From Ruminococcus sp. XPD3002 (lineage in GTDB: Bacteria > Bacillota > Clostridia > Oscillospirales > Ruminococcaceae), in assembly GCA_900119535.1 (NCBI GenBank), contig FPJT01000006.1, positions 124,001-188,000 of the forward strand: a stretch of 64,000 nt of DNA. Direction: 5' to 3'. A program made the position numbers and the translations under genes. The notes under the pieces were generated by a model that searched no databases, was not told the origin of the DNA, and saw nothing but the letters and a program-made list of their open reading frames with translations. Positions 9,799 to 17,609 of this stretch are shown in pieces; position 1 is the first letter of the stretch, and every line of letters starts with the position of its first letter.

Positions 9799-11049
9799 AT
9801 GTACGAGAATAAAATAGAGGACGTTCCTGCAAAAGCTGTTCTTGCCTGTGTAGATACAGGTGAATTTGATGCAGAAGCTTCTATGGATGAACTTGCTGAA
9901 CTTGCTTCATCTGCAAATGCTGATGTTGTAGGTACTATAATCCAGAAGCGTCCCAACTACGATCCTGCTACATGTATGGGTTCCGGAAGACTCGAAGAGC
10001 TGAAGGAACAACTTGATGCTCTCGAAGCAGATCTCGTGATCTTCGACCACGAACTTACTGGTGTACAGGTCCGTAATATCGAGAACATCCTCGGTATCCG
10101 CGTAATAGACAGAACTACACTGATACTCGATATATTCGCTCAGAGAGCCAAGACAAAGGAAGGTAAGATACAGGTCGAGCTCGCACAACAGAAGTACAGA
10201 CTGCCTCGTCTTACAGGTATGGGTGCTTCCCTGTCAAGGCTCGGAGGCGGTATAGGTACACGAGGTCCCGGAGAAACAAAGCTCGAAACAGATAAGCGCC
10301 ATATCCGCAAACGTATTTCCTACCTTGAAGCAGAACTTGAAGAAATGAAAAAACACCGTGTTTTTTCCCGTTCAAGAAGAAAAAAGGACGGTGTTCTTTG
10401 TGCTGCAATTGTCGGCTATACAAACGTTGGAAAATCCACTCTGCTCAACGCTTTGACCGATGCAGGAGTTATTGCCGAAAATATGCTCTTTGCTACGCTT
10501 GATATTACTTCACGTTCAATAGAATTACCCGATGGCAGAAACGTAATGCTCATCGATACGGTCGGACTGATAAGAAGACTCCCCCACCACCTTGTAGAAG
10601 CTTTCAAGTCAACTCTTGAAGAAGCCGCTTCCGCTGACCTCATCCTTAACATACAGGATCTGTCATCTCCTGACAGAGAACAGCATGCAGAAGTTACTTC
10701 ACAGCTTCTTTCTGAACTCGGTTGTGACGGTATACCGCAGATAATCGTTTATAATAAAGCTGATGCTGTTCCGGATACTGATACAGTTTTCGAGGATGAT
10801 AACCACGTAATCATTAGCGCAAAACATCACAGCGGTTTTAATAAACTTATGGACTGCATTATAAAAAATCTCCCGGAAACAGCAAGAAGAATGAATCTTC
10901 TCATCCCCTATGACAAGTCCTCTCTCATCAGCAGAATAAGAGCTGAAGGTAAAGTTTTTACCGAGGAATACACCGAAAACGGTACTCTTATCGATGCCCT
11001 TGTAGATATAAAGCTTATCAAGGAAGCGGAACAGTTTCTTCATCAGTAA
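9799..11049 (+). CDS. hflX: GTPase HflX
   Basis: Ribosome-associated GTPase that splits or rescues stalled 70S ribosomes; 416 residues. The N-terminal HflX domain includes the glycine-rich GGIGTRGPGETKLE (about residues 151-164), then a coiled-coil stretch. The G domain follows with Walker A GYTNVGKST (about 204-212), G3 DTVGLIRRLP and G4 NKAD. AGGAGG precedes the ATG by six bases. The final 60 residues form the usual C-terminal domain. It is probably the last gene of the run from the lipoprotein or methyltransferase. Confidence 0.97.
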   Translation: MYENKIEDVPAKAVLACVDTGEFDAEASMDELAELASSANADVVGTIIQKRPNYDPATCMGSGRLEELKEQLDALEADLVIFDHELTGVQVRNIENILGIRVIDRTTLILDIFAQRAKTKEGKIQVELAQQKYRLPRLTGMGASLSRLGGGIGTRGPGETKLETDKRHIRKRISYLEAELEEMKKHRVFSRSRRKKDGVLCAAIVGYTNVGKSTLLNALTDAGVIAENMLFATLDITSRSIELPDGRNVMLIDTVGLIRRLPHHLVEAFKSTLEEAASADLILNIQDLSSPDREQHAEVTSQLLSELGCDGIPQIIVYNKADAVPDTDTVFEDDNHVIISAKHHSGFNKLMDCIIKNLPETARRMNLLIPYDKSSLISRIRAEGKVFTEEYTENGTLIDALVDIKLIKEAEQFLHQ

Positions 11050-11093
11050 GCATTATCCGTATTTAGTTATAATTTTATTTTTTATTTTAGCAC

Positions 11094-11122
11094 TTGATTT
11101 ATCTTGATTATTATGTTATAAT
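11094..11122 (+). promoter_or_regulatory. Sigma-A-type promoter for tRNA-Ser(CGA)
   Basis: TTGATT (11094-11099), 17-base spacer, TATAAT (11117-11122). Initiation near 11129 would give a 20-base leader to the tRNA. Confidence 0.75.
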
Positions 11123-11148
11123 ATTAAAGTCGATTTACGACTTTATAT

Positions 11149-11237
11149 GCAGTGGTATCGAAGTGGTCATAACGGACATGACTCGAAATCATGATGCCCC
11201 TTGAGGGACGTGGGTTCGAATCCCACCCACTGCGCCA
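11149..11237 (+). tRNA. tRNA-Ser (anticodon CGA)
   Basis: An 89-base gene with a 7-bp acceptor stem (GCAGTGG/CCACTGC), discriminator G and encoded CCA. The anticodon stem CATGA/TCATG holds the loop CTCGAAA, anticodon CGA at 11184-11186. The long variable arm and GGGTTCGAATCCC T-arm confirm a class II serine tRNA. Confidence 0.96.
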
Positions 11238-11264
11238 AGCCAAATGCGGAGTATTCCGCGTAGT

Positions 11265-11293
11265 TCCGCCTTTTTGAGAGGCGGATTTTTTTT
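11265..11293 (+). terminator. Terminator after tRNA-Ser(CGA)
   Basis: TCCGCC (11265-11270) pairs with GGCGGA (11280-11285), followed by eight T residues (11286-11293). Confidence 0.8.
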
Positions 11294-11661
11294 GTTATAA
11301 CACAGTTGATTGAATAATGACCGACTGTTTTGTGAGGAAACTGATAGTGCCTTTCAGTTAATGTTATACGGCTGTTGATTCGTTTGAAGGCGATTTAGCT
11401 GTCATCTCCGCACTATGCTCTTTTTGCTTTCGCTGTACACATAACTGTACACGTTGATGGCAGTCCCCTTGCCAAATTGTAACACACTTTCGTATGGTCG
11501 ATAGATAACGAAAGAGTGCCTTAAAACAGTTTTCTCTTTTTACTTCCGTTCGTGGTGTTGTTCACCATATCCTCTCTCCCCTGTCCGCATTGTCCAGATG
11601 TTATCCTTCGCCGCAGTATCAACACTTTTTTTATATATACTGACAAATTTCACCAAACCAC
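11294..11661. other. Non-coding stretch between tRNA-Ser and guaA; possible integrase relic
   Basis: No complete gene is supported in these 368 bases. On the minus strand an open stretch at 11402-11539 (about 45 codons, no start) reads TVLRHSF and then NVYSYVYSESKKSIVRR before a TGA. These resemble the box II LRHxF and final YxH regions of tyrosine recombinases, but with much of the intervening sequence missing. This is a weak pattern match and no catalytic set is complete. The rest shows no clear structure. Confidence 0.3.
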
Positions 11662-11690
11662 TTGCATCCTTCCGCAAAATATGGCATAAT
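11662..11690 (+). promoter_or_regulatory. Probable promoter of guaA
   Basis: TTGCAT (11662-11667), 17-base spacer, CATAAT (11685-11690). The leader would be about 50 bases, too short for a purine riboswitch, and no riboswitch core was seen. Confidence 0.6.
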
Positions 11691-11747
11691 AAAAATATAC
11701 ATTTCGGTTTCCGCAGCCGTAATGCGGTAAGTTTAAGGAGGATGTGT

Positions 11748-13298
11748 ATGGCTAATCAGCTTTGTATCGTTCTCGATTTCGGCGGTCAGTACAACCAGCT
11801 CATCGCAAGACGAGTTCGTGAGTGCGGCGTTTACTGCGAGATCAAGAGCTACACTACACCTATCGACAAAATAAGGGAACTCAATCCTACAGGCATCATC
11901 TTCACAGGCGGACCTAACAGCGTCTATGACGAGACCTCTCCACATATCTCAAAGGAGATATTCGAGCTCGGTATACCGATACTCGGTATCTGCTACGGAT
12001 GTCAGCTTATGGCTTATACCCTCGGCGGCAAGGTCGAAAGCTGCGAGAAGAGTGAATACGGTAAGATCGATATTAACCAGAACGGCGGCGTCCTCTTCAA
12101 GGATGTTCCCGAGACCAATACAGTGTGGATGAGTCATACCGACTTCGTAAGTCAGCTCCCGGAGGGCTTCACCGTTACCGCACACTCCGAGGACTGTCCC
12201 TGTGCAGCTTTCGAGAATATGGACAAGAAGCTCTGCGCTGTTCAGTTCCACCCCGAAGTTACTCACAGTGAATACGGTAAACAGATCCTCCATAACTTTC
12301 TTTATGATGTCTGTGGATTTACAGGCGACTGGGTAATGGACGATTTCATTGAAAATACAGTCGCTAAACTCCGCGAACAGATCGGAGATAAAAAAGTCAT
12401 CCTCGGTCTCTCTGGCGGTGTTGATTCTTCTGTTGCTGCAGGTCTCCTCAGCCGTGCCGTTGGTAAGCAGCTTACCTGCGTGTTCGTGGATCAGGGACTT
12501 ATGCGTAAGGACGAGGGCGACTTCGTTGAAAACACATTCACTAAGCTCTTTGATATGAACTTCGTCCGTGTCAACTGTAAGGAACAGTTTCTTAAAGCTC
12601 TTAAGGGCGTTACAGATCCGGAACAGAAGCGCAAGATCATTGGTACCGAGTTCTATAATGTTTTCTGGGATAAGATACGTGAACAGGGTACCGACGGATT
12701 CTTTGCACAGGGTACTATCTACCCCGATCGTATAGAATCAGGCAAGGGCAACGAGGCAGGTCACGGCAGTACCGCTGTTATCAAGACTCACCATAATATG
12801 GTCAAAATGCCAGATGATATCAACTTCGCAGGCGTTATCGAACCCCTCGGCGACCTCTTCAAGGACGAGGTAAGAAAAGTCGGAGAAAAGCTCGGCATCC
12901 CTCATGACCTTGTATGGCGTCAGCCATTCCCCGGTCCCGGACTCGGTGTTCGTATTCTCGGTGAAATAACTGAAGATAAAATAAAAGTCCTTCAGGAAGC
13001 TGATGCAGTCTTCCGCGATGAGATACGCAAAAGCGGTATAGAAGATCAGCTCAGACAGTTCTTTGCTGTCCTCCCCGACGTCAGAACCGTCGGCGTTATG
13101 GGTGACCACCGTACTTATGACCACCTTATCGCTATCCGCGCCGTTACTACCGACGACTTCATGACAGCCGACTGGGCTCGTATTCCTTATGATGTTCTCG
13201 CTCGTGTTTCTAACCGCCTTACAAATGAGGTCGAACACGTTAACCGCGTTGTGTACGATATCACTTCAAAACCTCCGGGAACTGTGGAGTGGGAATAA
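11748..13298 (+). CDS. guaA: GMP synthase (glutamine-hydrolysing)
   Basis: Converts XMP to GMP using ATP and glutamine in purine biosynthesis; 516 residues, the usual length. The class I amidotransferase domain has the nucleophile Cys in GICYGCQLM (about residue 83) and the His/Glu of FHPEVTHSE (about 165). The ATP pyrophosphatase domain has [10 protein letters not shown] (about 220-229), and the C-terminus ends KPPGTVEWE, as in nearly all GuaA. I chose ATG 11748 because AAGGAGG (11735-11741) is correctly spaced; ATG 11742 abuts it, and longer frames lie upstream of the promoter. Confidence 0.98.
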   Translation: MANQLCIVLDFGGQYNQLIARRVRECGVYCEIKSYTTPIDKIRELNPTGIIFTGGPNSVYDETSPHISKEIFELGIPILGICYGCQLMAYTLGGKVESCEKSEYGKIDINQNGGVLFKDVPETNTVWMSHTDFVSQLPEGFTVTAHSEDCPCAAFENMDKKLCAVQFHPEVTHSEYGKQILHNFLYDVCGFTGDWVMDDFIENTVAKLREQIGDKKVILGLSGGVDSSVAAGLLSRAVGKQLTCVFVDQGLMRKDEGDFVENTFTKLFDMNFVRVNCKEQFLKALKGVTDPEQKRKIIGTEFYNVFWDKIREQGTDGFFAQGTIYPDRIESGKGNEAGHGSTAVIKTHHNMVKMPDDINFAGVIEPLGDLFKDEVRKVGEKLGIPHDLVWRQPFPGPGLGVRILGEITEDKIKVLQEADAVFRDEIRKSGIEDQLRQFFAVLPDVRTVGVMGDHRTYDHLIAIRAVTTDDFMTADWARIPYDVLARVSNRLTNEVEHVNRVVYDITSKPPGTVEWE

Positions 13299-13357
13299 TA
13301 AGCAAAACCTCAGAAACGGCGTAATACCGTGCTTTTCGTGACATAGTTAAGCTGAAT

Positions 13358-13394
13358 GGCAACGTTTTGGCAACATTTCTCGATTATCGGCAAC
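13358..13394. repeat. Three direct GGCAAC repeats downstream of guaA
   Basis: GGCAAC occurs at 13358-13363, 13369-13374 and 13389-13394, starts 11 and 20 bases apart, close to helical phasing. Short phased repeats next to the guaA 3' end could be arm-type binding sites of a past integrase, but no integrase gene or second att copy is visible here. Confidence 0.4.
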
Positions 13395-13421
13395 AGTTAT
13401 AAATATTCTGTCTGAAAAGAT

Positions 13422-13462
13422 AAGAGCTATCTGATTCATATTGGAATCGGATAGCTCTTTTT
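13422..13462. terminator. Bidirectional terminator between guaA and the his-operon tail
   Basis: A 16-bp stem with one G-U pair, AAGAGCTATCTGATTC (13422-13437) with GAATCGGATAGCTCTT (13444-13459) and a 6-base loop. It is followed on the plus strand by TTT and has an A-rich start, so it can serve guaA and the convergent GIY-YIG gene. Confidence 0.88.
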
Positions 13463-13463
13463 G

Positions 13464-14246
13464 TTATACTATAAGTTTTTTATTCATATATCCTTCGGAA
13501 CACATTCGATGATACCAACCAAATGAATCATGCTCATTATGGAACTTTAGAGCTTCATAATAATCCATTCCAAATAATAACACGCACATTCTAACAGCAT
13601 GAAGAAAACTCTCAAAGCCTTCATATGTTGGATTATCTGATAGTTCCCTAATAGTTGACCTTGAAACAATTGGATTCATCTCAAACAATTGAGGATTGCT
13701 AAAGCTTTTCACAATATTTATATTATGTTTCATTACACGCTGTTGTCCTTCTATTGAACCTCCTACCTTATTCCATTTTGGAAAGTGTCCGTAGCTTTTT
13801 CTATATGCCTCGATCAGGATACCTTCAACTCTTTTTATATCTTTAATTCCTTGTTCGGTTGTATAATTCTTCAAATCGACGTGGTTCTCTGCGGCAAATT
13901 GTTCATAGTAATCTTTATTTCTATGAACAATAGGTTGTGATAACGGTGATTGAACAAAAATAGAATAACCGAGCTTTGTATGAGACTTAAAGTATTCTTA
14001 GATTTGTTCGTATTTACATCCTTCGTTCTGCATAGGTAATAAACCATTATGTTGTCTAAAGCGTTCATATAAATCACTGGCTAACCCAATGTACAAGACT
14101 TCATGAGTATTATAATCCCAAAAACAGTAGATTCCTGCTGAAGCCCATCCGTAATTATCGTTAGGGCAACAAATATCATCTATTGCATTTGCAAGTGCTT
14201 CTGTTTCATCTTTTGAATAGGCATCAATTATAACGGTTCCAAACAT
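13464..14246 (-). pseudogene. GIY-YIG domain protein interrupted by an in-frame TAA
   Basis: A 260-codon frame from ATG 14246 to the stop at 13464 is open except for one TAA at 13998-14000. The first part (82 codons) holds AGIYCFWDY, VLYIGLASDLYERFRQH, i.e. the GIY, YIG and Arg motifs of a GIY-YIG nuclease fold. After the stop the same frame continues EYFKSHTKLGYSIFVQSP and then VEGILIEAYRKSYGHFPKWN, which fits the family's catalytic Glu and terminal Asn. So the stop splits one domain. Either it is a recent nonsense mutation, a sequence error, or read-through occurs. The gene is much more AT-rich than its neighbours, suggesting acquisition. GAGGAG precedes the ATG. Confidence 0.75.
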
Positions 14247-14248
14247 AT

Positions 14249-14398
14249 TTACTCCTCACTGCTTTTTGAGTTAAGTTTTACTCTGTATGCCTCCGATCTC
14301 AGATACCTGTATCTCCACTGGTCGTATTTCTTACGGCTGAACTTCCCATTGCGGTACTTCTGAGCCATTTCCTCCCAAGGTTCAAGCAAACTTGACAT
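14249..14398 (-). CDS. Small Trp/Tyr/Arg-rich protein, 49 residues
   Basis: A short frame that starts MSSLLEPWEEMAQKYRNG and continues FSRKKYDQWRYRYLRSE, ending SSEE. It begins 11 bases after the hisE stop and ends two bases before the GIY-YIG start, whose ribosome binding site lies in its last codons, so the two are probably translated together. Its own start lacks a clear Shine-Dalgarno sequence, so it may be read by coupling to hisE or be the remnant of something longer. Similar short EYDxWRY-type proteins seem familiar from mobile-element regions of clostridia, but I cannot name a function. Confidence 0.5.
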   Translation of the reverse strand: MSSLLEPWEEMAQKYRNGKFSRKKYDQWRYRYLRSEAYRVKLNSKSSEE

Positions 14399-14409
14399 CT
14401 TTGCGGAAA

Positions 14410-14748
14410 TCAAGTATTCTTGTCTACTTCGTGGAACTTCTTAAGATTACCGATCTTCTCGTTTCTCTCATCGAGAACTCTCTCAACATCAGTCCATTCA
14501 AGTCCCTGATTAGCGCAGAGGACCATTACGTGGTAGAGAAGATCGTTTATCTCATTCATAAGCTCGTCGTTATCGCCGTTCTTTGCAGCTATAACTGTCT
14601 CTGTAGCTTCCTCGCCCACCTTCTTGCATATCTTGTCAACGCCCTTGTCAAAGAGATAGCATGTGTATGAATTTTCAGCAGCTGTACCGTTTTCGTACTG
14701 CTTTTTTCTTTCTTTTATTACCTCAAATATTTCCTGATATACTGTCAT
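14410..14748 (-). CDS. hisE: Phosphoribosyl-ATP pyrophosphatase
   Basis: Hydrolyses phosphoribosyl-ATP to phosphoribosyl-AMP, the second step of histidine synthesis. The 112-residue protein has the all-alpha MazG-like fold with the metal-binding KKVGEEATETVIAAKNG (about residues 42-58) and EINDLLYHVMV blocks. It is encoded separately from HisI (in many bacteria they are fused) and starts three bases after the hisI stop. It is the last recognised his gene of the operon. Confidence 0.96.
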   Translation of the reverse strand: MTVYQEIFEVIKERKKQYENGTAAENSYTCYLFDKGVDKICKKVGEEATETVIAAKNGDNDELMNEINDLLYHVMVLCANQGLEWTDVERVLDERNEKIGNLKKFHEVDKNT

Positions 14749-14751
14749 TTT

Positions 14752-15096
14752 TTATTCCTCCGTATTATATAATTCATTGAAGAAACAGCTGTAGCTTCCT
14801 GTATGACAGGCAACTCCCGTCTGCTCTACGTTAACCAGAAGTGTATCGTTATCGCAGTCGCCGTATATCGAGATCACCTTCTGCAAGTGTCCCGAAGTTG
14901 CGCCTTTATTCCAGTACTCCTGACGCGATCTGCTCCAGAACCATGTATAACCTGTTTCCAATGTCTTTTTAAGACTTTCCTTGTTCATATAGGCAAGCAT
15001 CAGCACTGTTTTTGTGTTGACCTCGTAGCATATCGCAGGGATAAGCTCTCCCTTTACGAAGAATTTATCCAGATCGTTCATATCAACTTTTATCAT
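14752..15096 (-). CDS. hisI: Phosphoribosyl-AMP cyclohydrolase
   Basis: Opens the adenine ring of phosphoribosyl-AMP, the third histidine step; a zinc and magnesium enzyme. The 114 residues include [19 protein letters not shown] (about residues 52-70), the metal-binding DCDNDTLL (79-86) and the Cys/His of GVACHTG (about 93-99), all characteristic. AGGAGG is present upstream. It directly precedes hisE. Confidence 0.97.
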   Translation of the reverse strand: MIKVDMNDLDKFFVKGELIPAICYEVNTKTVLMLAYMNKESLKKTLETGYTWFWSRSRQEYWNKGATSGHLQKVISIYGDCDNDTLLVNVEQTGVACHTGSYSCFFNELYNTEE

Positions 15097-15105
15097 AGTT
15101 CCTCC

Positions 15106-15507
15106 TTACGTCCAGAGGGACGTTATAAACATCGGCGAAGCATCATCCGCCTTCTTGAAACCGCAGTTCTCATAGAAGTGCATCTCGTTATTATAGGCGA
15201 TGACAGCAATGCGAAGGTATTCCTTGTAGTGCTCCTTCATCATGTCCACGAGAGTACGTCCAACGGTCTGACCGTGATACTCGGGATCCACGAGAAGATA
15301 GTGTACATAGGCATTCATTATGCCGTCATCCATTGCACATATCATACCGATAAGCTTTTCGCCGTCCCATGCGCTGTAGACTGTACTGAAGTTCTGCATG
15401 GCAATTTTCAGCTTATCGGGGAAATGTCCCGACGACCACTCCACTGAAAGGAACAGTCTTTCAAGCTCTCTTTCGCTGAAATCGTGAGTGTCTCTGTAAT
15501 CAATCAT
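15106..15507 (-). CDS. GNAT-family N-acetyltransferase
   Basis: A 133-residue GCN5-related acetyltransferase of unknown substrate. The acetyl-CoA site is in VDPEYHGQTVGRTLVDMM (about residues 73-90), equivalent to the Q/RxxGxG/A motif A, and FYENCGFKKADDA near the C-terminus is the usual GNAT beta-6 region. It overlaps the deaminase-like gene upstream by 8 bases and is nine bases from hisI, so it is part of the his transcript. No link to histidine synthesis can be inferred from sequence. Confidence 0.85.
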   Translation of the reverse strand: MIDYRDTHDFSERELERLFLSVEWSSGHFPDKLKIAMQNFSTVYSAWDGEKLIGMICAMDDGIMNAYVHYLLVDPEYHGQTVGRTLVDMMKEHYKEYLRIAVIAYNNEMHFYENCGFKKADDASPMFITSLWT

Positions 15508-15901
15508 AGTCGATCCACCACTCGGGAGTAAGTTTACCCAGAGTTGTCACCTTTCCTGAGTTGTAATCGAGCATTATCTCGATGTCCTTGTAGTTTTCGG
15601 GCATGAGCTGAACCATAAGCTCACGGCAGGCTCCGCAGGGAGCACCTTTTCCCTCATTCGGAGGGATACAGAGCAATTTGTCGATCTCATACTCACCGTT
15701 TGTTATCATATTGAAAATCGCATTTCTCTCGGCGCAAATGCCAAGAGTTGAACAGGTGTCGATACAGACTCCCGTATATATTTTTCCTGATTTGCTGAGT
15801 ACAGCCGCAGAGACCTCCCCTGCTGTAACGTACTCAGAAATACGTACAGGTCTGAGCACTGCCTCGGCAGCATCGTGCATTTCTTTCCATATTCTGTCCA
15901 T
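15500..15901 (-). CDS. Cytidine deaminase-like zinc protein
   Basis: A 133-residue member of the cytidine/blasticidin-S deaminase fold. The zinc-site and proton-shuttle motif CAERNAIFNM (about residues 56-65) and the second zinc motif PCGACRE (about 88-94) are intact, so it is probably an active hydrolase. The DTCSTLGICAE context is closer to the blasticidin-S deaminase-like branch than to classic Cdd; the substrate is uncertain. It lies five bases after hisF and overlaps the GNAT gene, within the his operon. Confidence 0.83.
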   Translation of the reverse strand: MDRIWKEMHDAAEAVLRPVRISEYVTAGEVSAAVLSKSGKIYTGVCIDTCSTLGICAERNAIFNMITNGEYEIDKLLCIPPNEGKGAPCGACRELMVQLMPENYKDIEIMLDYNSGKVTTLGKLTPEWWIDYD

Positions 15902-15906
15902 TTTAC

Positions 15907-16662
15907 TTACCTCACTATAACGCCCTTGCCGCGGCAGTAGTCCTTTACTTCTCCTACGGTCAGCTCCTTGAAGTGGAAAAGTGAAGCCGCAAGTGCCGCA
16001 GTTGCTCCTGTTTTCTCGAAAACTTCATAGAAATCGTTTATCTTTCCTGCGCCGCCGCTTGCTATGACAGGTATGGAACAGTTATCGCATACTGCCTTTA
16101 GCATCAGGATATCAAATCCTTCCTTGGTACCGTCAGCGTCGATGGAGTTAAGGCATATCTCACCTGCCCCGAGCTTCTCGATAGTGTGTACCCAGTCGAT
16201 AAGGTCGATCCCCATGTCCTTGCGTCCGCCGTTTATATAGACGGTCCATTTATTCTCGGCTACCTTCTTGGCGTCGATGCCTACGCATATGCACTGACTG
16301 CCGAAAATGTCCGCACCGTCCTTGATGAGCTGCGGATTCTGTACAGCCTGTGAGTTTACGGATACCTTGTCCGCACCTGCACGAAGTGCCTCACGTATGT
16401 CGTCAACTGTCTTGATTCCACCGCCTACTGTAAGGGGCACGAATACTTTTTTCGCTGTATCACGAACTACGTCCAGAAAGACTCCTCGTCCCTCGAACGA
16501 AGCTGTTATATCGTAAAAGACCAGCTCGTCCGCGCCCTGCTTGTTGTACTCCTCAGCGCACTCTACAGGATCGCCGACGTCACGGACTCCTTCAAAATTG
16601 ACTCCCTTTACTACCTTTCCGTTTCTGACGTCAAGGCACGGGATTATTCTTTTTGCAAGCAT
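15907..16662 (-). CDS. hisF: Imidazole glycerol phosphate synthase cyclase subunit
   Basis: Forms imidazole glycerol phosphate and AICAR from PRFAR using ammonia passed from HisH. The 251-residue TIM barrel starts [20 protein letters not shown] with the catalytic Asp at residue 11, and the second Asp is in CVGIDAKK (about 130). Phosphate-binding glycine loops TVGGGIK and ASGGAGK are present. The half-barrel repeat shared with HisA is evident. Confidence 0.98.
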   Translation of the reverse strand: MLAKRIIPCLDVRNGKVVKGVNFEGVRDVGDPVECAEEYNKQGADELVFYDITASFEGRGVFLDVVRDTAKKVFVPLTVGGGIKTVDDIREALRAGADKVSVNSQAVQNPQLIKDGADIFGSQCICVGIDAKKVAENKWTVYINGGRKDMGIDLIDWVHTIEKLGAGEICLNSIDADGTKEGFDILMLKAVCDNCSIPVIASGGAGKINDFYEVFEKTGATAALAASLFHFKELTVGEVKDYCRGKGVIVR

Positions 16663-16675
16663 TATTTCACTTCCT

Positions 16676-16870
16676 TTATTTATCTTTGAACATCTTTGCC
16701 GTTGTATATGCCAGAACAGGTAATGCTATAATATCCAGCACTCCTACGATACGCTTTACAGCATCAGGAACTGCTATACCTGCTATGTAACTTACCATTA
16801 TCAGAATTGTGCAGACACTTATGACCAGAAGCGATATCGTCCACGCTTTAGACGGTTTTACATTTTTCAT
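16676..16870 (-). CDS. Small two-helix membrane protein in the his operon
   Basis: A 64-residue protein with two hydrophobic segments (about residues 10-30 and 40-56), a basic N-terminus ([10 protein letters not shown]) and a TAKMFKDK tail. It starts one base after the hisA stop and ends 13 bases before hisF, so it is co-transcribed. No family is recognised; a role in membrane tethering or a neutral passenger cannot be told apart. Confidence 0.65.
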   Translation of the reverse strand: MKNVKPSKAWTISLLVISVCTILIMVSYIAGIAVPDAVKRIVGVLDIIALPVLAYTTAKMFKDK

Positions 16871-16871
16871 A

Positions 16872-17597
16872 TCACTTCACCGCATACTCAATGGCTTCTC
16901 GGAGGTCGAGTGTGCCCTTGTAGATGGACTTTCCGCAGATAGTGCCATAGAGTCCCATTTCCTTACATGCAACTATATCATCCATTGTGTGGACTCCGCC
17001 GCTTGCTACGATATTTGCACGGCCCTCTGTTGCGTCCGCAAGCTTTTTCAGCTGTTCACTGTTAACGCCTGAGAGAGTTCCGTCCTTGGAAATATCGGTG
17101 AAAATGAAGTATTTTACTCCAGATTCTATCATCTTGTTGGCAAGATCGATATAGTGGACGTCCGAGCTTTCAAGCCAGCCCTCCGTAGCTACCATTTCAT
17201 TCATTGCATCTATCCCTACCACTATCTTTTCACTGCCGAATTTCTCAACAGCGTCACATACAAGCTTCGGGTTTTTAAGTGCGACTGAACCGAGAATAAC
17301 TCTCGTTATTCCCATTTCAAGGTATTCCCTTATGGTATCGAGAGAACGTATACCGCCGCCCAGTTCAACTTTCAAATCAGTCTTCTCGGCAACGTCTGTG
17401 TATATCTTTGTGTTTACGGGACGGCCTTCCTTAGCGCCGTCCAGGTCGACCATGTGTATCCACTCCGCTCCTGCCGCCTCGAAGCTTCTTGCAGTTTCAA
17501 GGTAGTCGGAAGCGACCTTTTCAACGGTATTGAAATCGCCCTTGAAAAGGCGGACGCAATTGCCGTCCTTAATGTCTATTGCAGGGAAAATTATCAT
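16872..17597 (-). CDS. hisA: ProFAR isomerase
   Basis: Isomerises ProFAR to PRFAR, the fourth histidine step. It is a 241-residue TIM barrel with the catalytic Asp in FPAIDIKDGNCVRLFKG (residue 7-8) and its partner in VVGIDAMNE (about residue 128). Phosphate loops VELGGGIRS and VASGGVHT are in place. AAGGAG precedes the ATG. It is 12 bases after the phosphatase gene. Confidence 0.97.
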   Translation of the reverse strand: MIIFPAIDIKDGNCVRLFKGDFNTVEKVASDYLETARSFEAAGAEWIHMVDLDGAKEGRPVNTKIYTDVAEKTDLKVELGGGIRSLDTIREYLEMGITRVILGSVALKNPKLVCDAVEKFGSEKIVVGIDAMNEMVATEGWLESSDVHYIDLANKMIESGVKYFIFTDISKDGTLSGVNSEQLKKLADATEGRANIVASGGVHTMDDIVACKEMGLYGTICGKSIYKGTLDLREAIEYAVK

Positions 17598-17609
17598 TTT
17601 ACTTTCTCC

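Noticed and set aside
11598-11747. Longer GuaA N-terminus starting at 11598
   Set aside because: It would include the promoter and the Shine-Dalgarno site; GuaA homologues begin near residue MANQLC at 11748.
11690-11747. Purine riboswitch in the guaA leader
   Set aside because: The leader is under 60 bases and no aptamer core is visible.
13358-13394. CRISPR-like repeats
   Set aside because: The units are only six bases with unequal spacing and no spacers; no CRISPR array is seen anywhere in the window.
14247-14420. Second copy of the guaA 3' end as an attachment site
   Set aside because: I looked for a repeat of the last guaA bases before hisE and found none.
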